A stretch of 35,679 nucleotides of DNA from Lachnoclostridium sp. UBA903 (GTDB lineage: Bacteria > Bacillota > Clostridia > Lachnospirales > Lachnospiraceae). Under the pieces are notes generated by a model. The model searched no databases and was not told where the DNA came from. It saw nothing but the letters and a program-made list of their open reading frames with translations. A program made the translations under genes and the position numbers. The stretch covers positions 1-35,679 of the forward strand of contig DBEP01000122.1 in the NCBI GenBank assembly GCA_002294045.1, read 5' to 3'. Every line of letters starts with the position of its first letter. Position 1 is the first letter of the stretch. This document shows, in pieces, positions 22,621 to 30,652 of this stretch.

Positions 22621-24264
22621 TTAATTATAGCTCCCGGCTTCAATTGCTTTTGTTTTTTCATCCAGTATTGTCTGGTAGCCCGCATCCAGAAATTCCTGGC
22701 AGGCCTTCTGATAGGTTTCTTCAAAATCGGTTTCCTTACTCATGGCACATTTTACATAAAGTTCTTTCCATAAATCATTCAGATCCGATTTATATTCCGC
22801 CACGGATTCCAGAACAACGGTAAACAATGCATCAGGAGTAGAATATTCCAGATAATCTTTATAATATTTGTAAGCATCCTCAATCAGATATTCATATCCT
22901 GCCGGAGCCCAGTTAGCAACGTTAGCCTTAAAATTAACATCTTCGTCCTCATATTGTGCGCTCTCAATTACCAGGCACCAATAATCCTTGTTGTTATTGT
23001 CCGAAAGCTTAGATTCACCTGAAAAACTGGTATTCTTAACGGCCAATCCGCTTTCATCCAGAGCATAATTTTCCCCTTCGACACCGTTTTGCAGGAAAAA
23101 CAGATTATCCGCCTGGCTCATCCATTCCAAATACATCCATACTGCTGCCCTCTCTTCCGGAGATGAAGTTGAGTTGATACCCATAATCATACCAAACGGC
23201 CAGTAAGCACGTCCCTGGGGCTTATATTCATCACCTGCCGGTACTAATGCCTTAGGGTCCAGCACGGAAACTTTGGCACTGGGATTATTGGTTAACAGGT
23301 TGTCAATTACCGGTGATGAGCTTGATAAATACAGTGCATAAACACCGGAGTTGCCGGAAACAAAATCGGCCTGGGTGGAAGCGTCATCCGAATTCAGGTA
23401 AAATTCAGGGTCAATTAAACCATTATTGCATTGATAATTTAAATTCTTCAGAAATTTGTAGGTAGGCTCCCAGGTAAATGCCGGAACAGAAAGGTCGGAA
23501 TATAAGGCTCTTTCCTTCTCATCAATGGGCCAGGTGCGGAAAGCATAATCATAGGTAAAATTGTTCTGGACTAAGTTTCCGCCGCCGTTTCCAAGACCGG
23601 CTGCTTTCCAGGCTTTTAATAATTCATTATACTCGTCCAGATTGGCCGGCATCGTTTTTCCTACGGCGTCAATCCAGTCCTGTCTGATTAATGTCAGCCA
23701 GTTATAAGCATCCGGTCTGTCGGCAAAGAAAAAATAATTATCATTGTCAACCGTACCATAAGTAGAAATGGTTTCGCCCATATTTGTCCAATAGGTAGGT
23801 GCATAGTAAGCGATTTCTTCCAAATCCAGTTTCTGCATGGCACCTTCGCCGTAATATGCCAGAATCTGAGGCATGTCATAGTGAAAAATAATATCAGGTG
23901 CTTTGTCGGCTGCCAGCATCTGCGTATAATCCGCAACCTCTGTGGAACGGCCGATTGCTACGAATTTAACGGTTATGTTATACTTATCACCGAATTCGGA
24001 CTGAATCCATTTGGTATAATAGTTATCGGTTACATTCCAGCCTTCAAAGGCTCTGTCATATACGGGAATATCAATTGTGATATTGTTTTCAAACCCGGAG
24101 GAATAATCCGGATAAGCCCCTTCGGTCTCCCCTGTCCCGGTTTCTGCCGTATTTGCTGTTTCCTTAGTCGGATCGGTTTCATTTCTTTTACACCCTGTGG
24201 CCATGATTATTGTCAGGGTACAAATCAATGAAAGTGCTGTCAGTTTTTTGAAAACTTTTTTCAT
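22621..24264 (-). CDS. LplA-type extracellular solute-binding lipoprotein
   Basis: 547 residues, the large size typical of LplA/YtcQ binding proteins of the family 1 group. The signal MKKVFKKLTALSLICTLTII ends in ATGC (Cys25), followed by a Thr/Glu linker. The mature part shows DKAPDIIFHYDMPQ, LIRQDWIDAVGKTMPANLDEYNELLKAWK and YWPFGMIMGINSTSSPEERAAVWMYLEWM, all usual for this family. The ribosome site is AAGGAGG. Two permease genes lie upstream on the same strand, making a three-part importer without its own ATPase, which is normal because such systems share an MsmX-type ATPase. It probably binds oligosaccharides released by polysaccharide lyases. Confidence 0.93.
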   Translation of the reverse strand: MKKVFKKLTALSLICTLTIIMATGCKRNETDPTKETANTAETGTGETEGAYPDYSSGFENNITIDIPVYDRAFEGWNVTDNYYTKWIQSEFGDKYNITVKFVAIGRSTEVADYTQMLAADKAPDIIFHYDMPQILAYYGEGAMQKLDLEEIAYYAPTYWTNMGETISTYGTVDNDNYFFFADRPDAYNWLTLIRQDWIDAVGKTMPANLDEYNELLKAWKAAGLGNGGGNLVQNNFTYDYAFRTWPIDEKERALYSDLSVPAFTWEPTYKFLKNLNYQCNNGLIDPEFYLNSDDASTQADFVSGNSGVYALYLSSSSPVIDNLLTNNPSAKVSVLDPKALVPAGDEYKPQGRAYWPFGMIMGINSTSSPEERAAVWMYLEWMSQADNLFFLQNGVEGENYALDESGLAVKNTSFSGESKLSDNNNKDYWCLVIESAQYEDEDVNFKANVANWAPAGYEYLIEDAYKYYKDYLEYSTPDALFTVVLESVAEYKSDLNDLWKELYVKCAMSKETDFEETYQKACQEFLDAGYQTILDEKTKAIEAGSYN

Positions 24265-24425
24265 AACAAATTTACCTCCTTAATAAAATAATTATTTATA
24301 AGGGAGCGCTGCGTATACAGAACGGTCTGACGACCGGAGGAACAGGTTACATTTTAATAACGTCCTGCCCCATAAAATTGTAATTTACAGCAGCTTCCTT
24401 ATTCTCCACTTAGTTGTTTCACCGA
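24265..24425 (-). other. gap between permease and binding-protein genes with small hairpin
   Basis: A 161-base spacer. A small stem CGGTC/GACCG with loop TGAC occurs at about 24325-24340. No U-tract follows on the minus strand, so it is not a convincing terminator. It might stabilise the binding-protein part of the message, which is usually more abundant, but this is only an inference. Confidence 0.35.
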
Positions 24426-25349
24426 TTATCCTTTCACAGCGCCAATCATAGTTCCCTGTACGAAATATTTCTGTACAAATGGATAAACACATATAATCGG
24501 AACGGTGGCAAATATAATACAGGAAGCCTTCAAAACCTCCGGATTGGTATATTGTGCGGAACCTTCTACCGCAGCCTGAAAGGATTCCGTTGCGGCGACA
24601 ACGAGATAATAAAGCTTTAACTGGAGGGGCCTTAGATTTATGTTTTGTTTGATATAAAATAAAGCATCCTGATAAGCATTCCATCTGCCCACTGCATAAA
24701 ACAAGGAAAGAGTGGCGATAATGGGCTTCGATAAGGGAAGCACAATGCTTCTTAATATTCTGAACTGTCCCGCTCCGTCAATAACAGCCGATTCAATCAG
24801 ACTGTCGGAAATATTGCTTTGCAGTGTGGTTTTCATTATCAAAAGGTTATAAGGACTGAAGGCCAGCGGAAGTATCATGGCCCACCAGGTATCCAGTAAA
24901 TTCAAATTATTAATCAGCAGATATTCCGGGATAATTCCTCCGTTGAAATACATGGTAAACATAAAAAGAAATGTAATAACGGATCTGCCCTTTAAACTTC
25001 TTCTGGACAGCGGGTATGCCGCAAAGGTGGTAATGACCATGCCTAAAGCGGTAAACGCTATGGTAACGATAACGGATACGTATAAGGATCTTATGATGCT
25101 GAAATCGGCAAATATTTTTCTGTATGCATCCAGGGTAAACCCTTTCGGAATTAATACGATTTTGTTGGCAATCACGTATGCTTCATTGCTGACGGATTTT
25201 GAAAATACATGTATGAACGGCAGCAGGCAGGTCAGGGCCACAGCCGCTAAAAAGGTATAGATTAAGAAATCTATAAGAAAATTATGTATCCTTGATTTAG
25301 TCAAGGCCTTTTGGTGAGAGATAACAGTATTTGAAATATTATTTGACAT
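24426..25349 (-). CDS. LplC/YtcP-type sugar ABC permease
   Basis: 307 residues, six membrane segments. The coupling loop is DSLIESAVIDGAGQFRILRSIVLPLSKPIIATLSLF (about 182-217), matching EAAxxDGAxxxxxxxxixlP. The C-terminus ends in YFVQGTMIGAVKG, the hallmark of the LplC/YtcP group. The start at 25349 is used because the ATG at 25358 touches the AAGGAG ribosome site while the ATG at 25349 is 9 bases away. It sits 17 bases downstream of the LplB-type permease gene. Confidence 0.94.
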   Translation of the reverse strand: MSNNISNTVISHQKALTKSRIHNFLIDFLIYTFLAAVALTCLLPFIHVFSKSVSNEAYVIANKIVLIPKGFTLDAYRKIFADFSIIRSLYVSVIVTIAFTALGMVITTFAAYPLSRRSLKGRSVITFLFMFTMYFNGGIIPEYLLINNLNLLDTWWAMILPLAFSPYNLLIMKTTLQSNISDSLIESAVIDGAGQFRILRSIVLPLSKPIIATLSLFYAVGRWNAYQDALFYIKQNINLRPLQLKLYYLVVAATESFQAAVEGSAQYTNPEVLKASCIIFATVPIICVYPFVQKYFVQGTMIGAVKG

Positions 25350-25366
25350 AATTTTCATCTCCTTCT

Positions 25367-26350
25367 TTAAAATATTCCGTCTTCGCCAAGCTTTTTGGCA
25401 AAGAAATCAGAGCCCAGGACCAATATTAAGCCAATGACGGACTGGAATAAACCAATGGCGGTTGCTTCACTGTATTTACCGTTGGAAAGCCCTAAGCGGT
25501 AAACCAGTACGGGAATGGTGGTGGTATACTCTGTGGTCGCCACATTCATTAAAGCATTTACCGATTCAAAGGAACCTCCCATAATTTTGCCCAGATTCAT
25601 AATCAGCAGTATAACAATGGTGCTTTTGATACAGGGTAATGTAACATGAATGCATTTTGCCAGTCTTCCCGCACCATCTACGGTTGCCGCTTCATATAAT
25701 TCGGGATTGACGCTTGTTATAGCAGCCAGATAAATAATGGTTCCCCAGCCCATTGTCTGCCAGACACTTATAATGACATAGGTAACAAGCCAGTGTGTAT
25801 CCTTCTGAAGAAAAGGAATACGCGCATGTCCGGCGGCTTCCAGAAGATTATTGATGACGCCGTTTGCCAGACCGAAAATCTGATAAGCAATTGCACCTAT
25901 GATAACAAAGGATAAAAAGTGGGGCAGGTATAATAAAGTCTGTGTTACTTTCTTAAAATATTTATTTTTAACTTCATTTAATAAAAGGGCCAGAAAAATA
26001 GGAAGGGGAAATCCTAAAATAAGGGTTAAACTGTTTAATAGCAATGTATTTCGAACGGATTTCCCGAAATCCCTCATATGAAAGACTTTCTCAAAAACCT
26101 TAAAGCCGACCCATTCGCTGCCCGAAAATCCCTTCAGGATTTTGTAATCTTTAAAAGCGACGACTAATCCGAACATGGGGCCGTATTTAAAAAGCAAAGC
26201 AAAAGCAATCGGAACCAGTAGCAGCAGATACAGCTGCCAGTCTTTTTTTAAATAAAAAAACAGATTCTTTTTCTTATTCCTGTTATTAAAAGAGTCCGTA
26301 ACAGAATAAGAATTGCCTTTCTTTATGCCGGCAATTCTGGCAAATTTCAT
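25367..26350 (-). CDS. LplB/YteP-type sugar ABC permease
   Basis: 327 residues. A basic N-terminal stretch (NNRNKKKNLFFYLKKDW) precedes six membrane segments, with the LplB-typical FALLFKYGPMFGLVVAFKDYKILKGFSGSEWVGF near residues 55-88 and the coupling loop ELYEAATVDGAGRLAKCIHVTLPCI (about 220-244). The start follows GAGGAGGGAATAATTT. It is the first gene of the importer operon, read from the promoter at 26410-26438. The partner permease gene follows after 17 bases. Confidence 0.95.
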   Translation of the reverse strand: MKFARIAGIKKGNSYSVTDSFNNRNKKKNLFFYLKKDWQLYLLLLVPIAFALLFKYGPMFGLVVAFKDYKILKGFSGSEWVGFKVFEKVFHMRDFGKSVRNTLLLNSLTLILGFPLPIFLALLLNEVKNKYFKKVTQTLLYLPHFLSFVIIGAIAYQIFGLANGVINNLLEAAGHARIPFLQKDTHWLVTYVIISVWQTMGWGTIIYLAAITSVNPELYEAATVDGAGRLAKCIHVTLPCIKSTIVILLIMNLGKIMGGSFESVNALMNVATTEYTTTIPVLVYRLGLSNGKYSEATAIGLFQSVIGLILVLGSDFFAKKLGEDGIF

Positions 26351-26409
26351 AAATTATTCCCTCCTCGTCATTGAATTTTATGCGTTTTATACATAAAGGG
26401 TATGTGTGA

Positions 26410-26438
26410 AATATATAATGATTTTTTTGAGATGTAAA
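26410..26438 (-). promoter_or_regulatory. promoter of the LplABC-type importer operon
   Basis: On the minus strand, TTTACA (26438-26433) and TATATT (26415-26410) with a 17-base spacer. The -35 is non-consensus and candidate activator sites lie just upstream, which would suit an AraC-type activated promoter. Confidence 0.65.
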
Positions 26439-26458
26439 GCTTCATTTTTGTCACTATT

Positions 26459-26472
26459 TATCATTTTTGATA
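26459..26472. promoter_or_regulatory. candidate AraC-type regulator site, with mirror copy at 26579-26592
   Basis: TATCATTTTTGATA at 26459-26472 begins about 20 bases upstream of the -35 element of the importer promoter. Its exact reverse complement TATCAAAAATGATA occurs at 26579-26592, starting 120 bases further on. Both lie in the gap next to the AraC-type regulator gene. This AT-rich gap is otherwise empty apart from hairpins near its right end. Confidence 0.4.
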
Positions 26473-26722
26473 CTGTTAAAAGCCTTGATTTTACTGCTTT
26501 TTTATAAAAGTTCCCGGCTGAAGATTTATAATTATGGCAAGAAAAGCCTGGACAATTACAATTTAAAACCTGTTTCTTTATCAAAAATGATAATAAATTA
26601 TCAAAAAAAATGCCAAATCTGTGAAAGTTCGGCAAGAAAAGAAAATGTATTGCCTGACTCCGCTGCCGTAGCCGCTTGGGGATAATCTTTCCCTAAACCG
26701 TCATGTGCATTCCCCGGAGAGT

Positions 26723-26803
26723 TTTAATCTCTTAGAACCATTTCTATGAGATTAAATAAAAATACCTATAAATAGTGAGAAACCACTAATTTATAGGTAT
26801 TTT
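26723..26803 (-). terminator. terminator hairpin after the AraC-type gene
   Basis: The arms AAAATACCTATAAAT (26759-26773) and ATTTATAGGTATTTT (26789-26803) form a 15-bp perfect stem that can extend through AGTG/CACT, with T-runs at both ends of the structure. A second stem TTTAATCTC/GAGATTAAA lies at 26723-26756. It separates the regulator gene from the importer operon, which therefore needs its own promoter. Confidence 0.8.
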
Positions 26804-26834
26804 CAATAGCTGAAACAATATGGATAAAACGGTT

Positions 26835-29174
26835 TTATTTCTTTTCTCTCTGTTTGAGGCTTTTGAACTCACTTGGTGATATGCCTTCATACTTCTTAAA
26901 AAAGCGGATTACGCTCTGGATATTCCGGTAGCCGACCTCATGTGCAATCTGTGAAATACTTAAATCGGAATGAAGCAGTAGATTCTTTACTTCTTCAATA
27001 CGCAGCATATTTATATTGTCAATTAAACTTTTTCCGGTTTCTTCTTTAATCAGTTTTCTTAAATAGGAATAGCTGATACCTATCTCCTCCGCAATCTCTT
27101 CGGGTATAATGTCCTCCTTGTAATGTTCTCTGAGAACCTTAAGAATCTGCTCACAATATTTTGTCTCGTTATTTTCTCTGTTTGGAGCCGTGTAATCCAA
27201 AATAGATTTAAAGATTTCAATCAGGAATTCTTCGATTTCATCTACCGTGTCCAGGCCGGCAATCTCGGAATAAATATTGATATTGCTTCTGAAAATCTTG
27301 CTTGTATTGATGTTGTGCTCAACTAGATATTTAATGGTTGCCCCGACTAATTGATTAAATATGAGCAGGATATTATCATTTGAAATATCCTTTTCCTCTT
27401 TTATTTGATTTACAATCAGCCTGAGTTCTGCCTTTAAGCTGCCAAAGTCGCCGCTGTTTAAAAAGTTAAGTATTTTTTTCTCGCTATTGTACCAATAATG
27501 GAATTTTTTATTCTCCTTTTCCTGGGATTCCCAGAATATAATACTGTCCCTTCCGGTCAATAAACGGTGCTTTACGGCTTCCGAGGCTTCATAAACACAT
27601 TCTTTTATGCCCGTATAACCCGTATGGACTCCGCTTACTCCGATCGTTACGGTATAACCGCGGACTTCTTTTGCTATGGTTTTTATCTGGTTCAGAATAT
27701 TTTTTAAGGTTTTCGGCACTCTTACCTGATCGTAATGTTCTATATTTATAATAACAGCTATGGTTCCGGCCTCATATCTGGCACAGTATACATGATAATC
27801 TTCAGGAAAGGTATTTTCGAATTTATCGTACAGTATGTACCGGTGATAACTTCTGACTTCGGGGTTCGCTTCTTTCAAATAGGATTTTATATTATCAATG
27901 GATACCATGGAAACAATGTAATGGCTGTAGGGAAAGGTTTTTTTGACTTCTTCCATTTCGGTATTGTTGGTAATTTCCCCTGTCAGCAATTTATGTACGG
28001 CCAGGTATTTTGTCTCCTTCTCCCTGTCTTTTAACAGTTTGTGCAGATTTTCTTCCTGCTCTTTTATCTTCTCGAAAGCGATTGCAAGAAACGTAAGCTC
28101 ATTTTTATTCTCTTTATCTTCAAAGCCTGCCTGCTTCTTCATGTTTTTAACCAGCTCTTTCACGGGCCTTAGAAACCGGATGGATACCAGCACGGTAATT
28201 ACTGTTCCGACAGCAATGATTACGATGGTCAGAACGATAAAATTTGTCCGGACTTGATTGGATTTTTCCATTAAAGCATCCATGGAATAGGTTGCAATAT
28301 AAGTCCAATGGTTAAAAGAAGATTTATTAAAGGTATATAAAATTCTTTCGCCGTCCATATTCACATATTCATAGCCGGAAGTTTTTCGGGTCTCCAGGAT
28401 GTGTTTTACATAGTCAACCTTACTCAGGTTTTGATGTATCATTGATTTATCCCAATGGGAAATAACATTTCCTTCCGCATCGAGGATATAACCGTTGGAA
28501 ATGGGATTATGCTTGGCGGAATTAAAAAAACCGCATACCTTGGATTCGTTTACATTAACAACAATGGTGCCTTTAGTGGAGGTTGTAAGCCGGTTAAGCC
28601 GGTAAACATAGGATATCACATGAATGGACTCGGAATAACCGGTATCTTTTTCAATTTCTGCAACAGTTGCTTTGTTCAGCAGCCTTGGATACCAGACACC
28701 GCCTGCCCCGCTGATTTCCTTCATGGCTGATTCCATCCAGTCCATACTTTCGAAATATCTTAAGCGGACAATCCCTTTATTGGTTGAAATAATATAGTCC
28801 GCATCATCCAGATAAAAATTAATGGAATATATGGTATTGTCATTGGACAGCATTTCATTCATACTGTCCCAAATTTTAATTGCACTGTTAATTGTTTCAT
28901 AGTCCGCATTTAACTGGGAATAGGAAGTTATGTTTTTTATGGCGTTAAATTTATTTTCTTTTACCAGTTTAAGTACATCGGCAATTACATTATTCAGGGC
29001 ATATTCATTCAGAGCAATGTCCGAATCCAGTTTAGTCAGGGCGGAATCCGCTATTTCCTGCTCCGAATACCGCATCATGCTGGTACTGCTGTAATAAGAT
29101 ATAATGGACATGGGGATAACCAGTACCAGGAACAGTATCATAAATAATTGCAGTTGAACCGGGATTTTCTTCAT
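26835..29174 (-). CDS. membrane-bound AraC-family sensor-regulator (YesN/YtdP-like)
   Basis: 779 residues. A first membrane helix (about 9-28, LFMILFLVLVIPMSIISYY), an extracellular sensing region of roughly 260 residues, a second helix (FIVLTIVIIAVGTVITVLVSI, about 294-314), a cytoplasmic linker region, and a C-terminal AraC DNA-binding domain with two helix-turn-helix units (IPEEIAEEIGISYSYLRKLIKEETG and LSISQIAHEVGYRNIQSVIRFFKKYEGISPSEF). This is the one-protein sensor-activator type that Firmicutes place next to LplABC-type glycan importers. The start at 29174 follows CAGGAG at 6 bases; the ATG at 29216 is rejected. It probably senses an extracellular oligosaccharide and activates the adjacent importer operon. 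Confidence 0.93.
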   Translation of the reverse strand: MKKIPVQLQLFMILFLVLVIPMSIISYYSSTSMMRYSEQEIADSALTKLDSDIALNEYALNNVIADVLKLVKENKFNAIKNITSYSQLNADYETINSAIKIWDSMNEMLSNDNTIYSINFYLDDADYIISTNKGIVRLRYFESMDWMESAMKEISGAGGVWYPRLLNKATVAEIEKDTGYSESIHVISYVYRLNRLTTSTKGTIVVNVNESKVCGFFNSAKHNPISNGYILDAEGNVISHWDKSMIHQNLSKVDYVKHILETRKTSGYEYVNMDGERILYTFNKSSFNHWTYIATYSMDALMEKSNQVRTNFIVLTIVIIAVGTVITVLVSIRFLRPVKELVKNMKKQAGFEDKENKNELTFLAIAFEKIKEQEENLHKLLKDREKETKYLAVHKLLTGEITNNTEMEEVKKTFPYSHYIVSMVSIDNIKSYLKEANPEVRSYHRYILYDKFENTFPEDYHVYCARYEAGTIAVIINIEHYDQVRVPKTLKNILNQIKTIAKEVRGYTVTIGVSGVHTGYTGIKECVYEASEAVKHRLLTGRDSIIFWESQEKENKKFHYWYNSEKKILNFLNSGDFGSLKAELRLIVNQIKEEKDISNDNILLIFNQLVGATIKYLVEHNINTSKIFRSNINIYSEIAGLDTVDEIEEFLIEIFKSILDYTAPNRENNETKYCEQILKVLREHYKEDIIPEEIAEEIGISYSYLRKLIKEETGKSLIDNINMLRIEEVKNLLLHSDLSISQIAHEVGYRNIQSVIRFFKKYEGISPSEFKSLKQREKK

Positions 29175-29221
29175 ATTAAACTCCTGTCTGCACCTTTTTT
29201 TAACTAATATTATCATACAGA

Positions 29222-29250
29222 ATTTTAATTGTATATTTATCTTGTGTCAA
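29222..29250 (-). promoter_or_regulatory. sigma-A promoter of the AraC-type regulator gene
   Basis: On the minus strand, TTGACA (29250-29245) and TAAAAT (29227-29222) with a 17-base spacer. The transcript would start near 29215, about 40 bases before the chosen ATG at 29174, which supports that start over the one at 29216. Confidence 0.82.
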
Positions 29251-29596
29251 TTATAAAAAATAGGATTCAAATCTAATATCGGAGTATTTCGTAAATTAAT
29301 TTAGAAAAATATAAAATTTTATCGTTTTCAGCTCCTGCATGATTGTAAAAATAATACATAAAAATAATACATAAATAAAGCTATTTCAAGATTCAGTGGA
29401 GATAGAACCTATTCTTTATAATAAATCCTGAAGAGTGACAATTTTATCCATATAAATATTCTGTTATTCCATTTCATTTGCATACCAGGCATTGTAATAT
29501 TATGGTAAAATATTCAAATTCATGTAGAATACTGTAAAACCATATTTTAATCGGAAGAGTATGCAGCAATGTATTAAACCGGGAGGGAAATAAGAT
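29251..29596. other. AT-rich divergent intergenic region
   Basis: No gene. A 13-base tandem repeat (AAAAATAATACAT twice) is seen at about 29346-29371. A possible plus-strand promoter, TTGCAT with TATGGT 17 bases later (about 29479-29507), could serve the foldase gene at 29597 but is weak. Confidence 0.4.
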
Positions 29597-30619
29597 ATGA
29601 GCAACTTTATTTTAAGGAAGAAACATAAGATGGTTTTGGTTTGCGGAATATTTCTTATTGGCATACTGGCTGTTACCTGCTGGACGGCTTATAGCAAACG
29701 GGCGGCAGCGGTTATGGATGAGTTTGGCGGCTATGTTATAACAGAGGATGAGCTTAATTTTCATATGGAGCGTATGAGGGCGGAGGTCAGGAATTATTTT
29801 AATAATACCTATGGGGTAAGTTTGTCCGGTGATGACTGGCAGAAATCCTATGGAGGAGAATTTCCGGAGGAAATGCTGAAATCTATGGCACTGGATACCT
29901 GTAAAAGGGAAAAACTGTTATTTGTTCTGGGAAAGGAATATGGTCTGACGGATTATGTGGATTTTGACGAATTCCTTCTATCCATGGAAAAGGAAAATAA
30001 ACAAAGGAAGGAAACCGTAGCACAGGGGGGAATTGTATACGGCCTGGTGGAATATGGGAAGGAAGAATATTATACCCACGTAATTTCCAATCTGGAAATC
30101 AGGCTTAAAGAATTGCTAAGTAGAAAGGAAGAAGATCCTCTGTATATATCGGAAAAAGAAGTCTATTCCTATTTTCAGTCCCATAAAGAGGATTGGACGG
30201 TTAACGCCACAGAGTACCGGGTTATGGAATATTTTCTTCCGGAGAAAGAGGATAAGGACGGAAAAGTCAGTTCATCTATTACGGAAAAGCTGGAAGAGGG
30301 AGAGGAATTCGAAGAGGTATGCAGGCAGTATGAAACGGCAGGGACAATAAGGGAACATGTTTTTACCGGAGACAGTTACATGAAGGATATACGTTCGTAT
30401 TATGAAATACGGATGGCGGCGGAAGCTTTGGAGGAAAATGAAGTCAGCGGCTGGATTCCGGTTCCGGAAGGAAAAAGCAGGATAAAGGTGGCCGGCAAAC
30501 AGACAGATGAGGAAAAAAGCTACGAAGAATATGCCTTTCGTATCCGCCAGAACCTGGCAGAAGAAAAATTCAGGCTGTATATGGAAGAGCTTTACCGGAG
30601 CATCTCCGGTTCAGCATAA
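29597..30619 (+). CDS. membrane-anchored SurA/PrsA-like foldase
   Basis: 340 residues. A single N-terminal membrane segment (MVLVCGIFLIGILAVTCWTAY, about 12-32) is followed by an external helical region. Residues about 195-300 (ATEYRVMEYFL through GEEFEEVCRQYETAGTIREH to ALEENEVSGWIPVPEGKSRIKVAGKQ) have the spacing of a parvulin-type rotamase domain, but in a worn form, so catalytic activity is doubtful. There is no lipobox, unlike PrsA. The start follows GGGAGGGAAATAAGAT. The beta-helix protein gene begins 33 bases downstream, so it may help fold that secreted protein. The family call is moderate. Confidence 0.62.
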   Translation: MSNFILRKKHKMVLVCGIFLIGILAVTCWTAYSKRAAAVMDEFGGYVITEDELNFHMERMRAEVRNYFNNTYGVSLSGDDWQKSYGGEFPEEMLKSMALDTCKREKLLFVLGKEYGLTDYVDFDEFLLSMEKENKQRKETVAQGGIVYGLVEYGKEEYYTHVISNLEIRLKELLSRKEEDPLYISEKEVYSYFQSHKEDWTVNATEYRVMEYFLPEKEDKDGKVSSSITEKLEEGEEFEEVCRQYETAGTIREHVFTGDSYMKDIRSYYEIRMAAEALEENEVSGWIPVPEGKSRIKVAGKQTDEEKSYEEYAFRIRQNLAEEKFRLYMEELYRSISGSA

Positions 30620-30652
30620 ATGGAGTACTTAAATAATGAAAGGAGGAAATGT

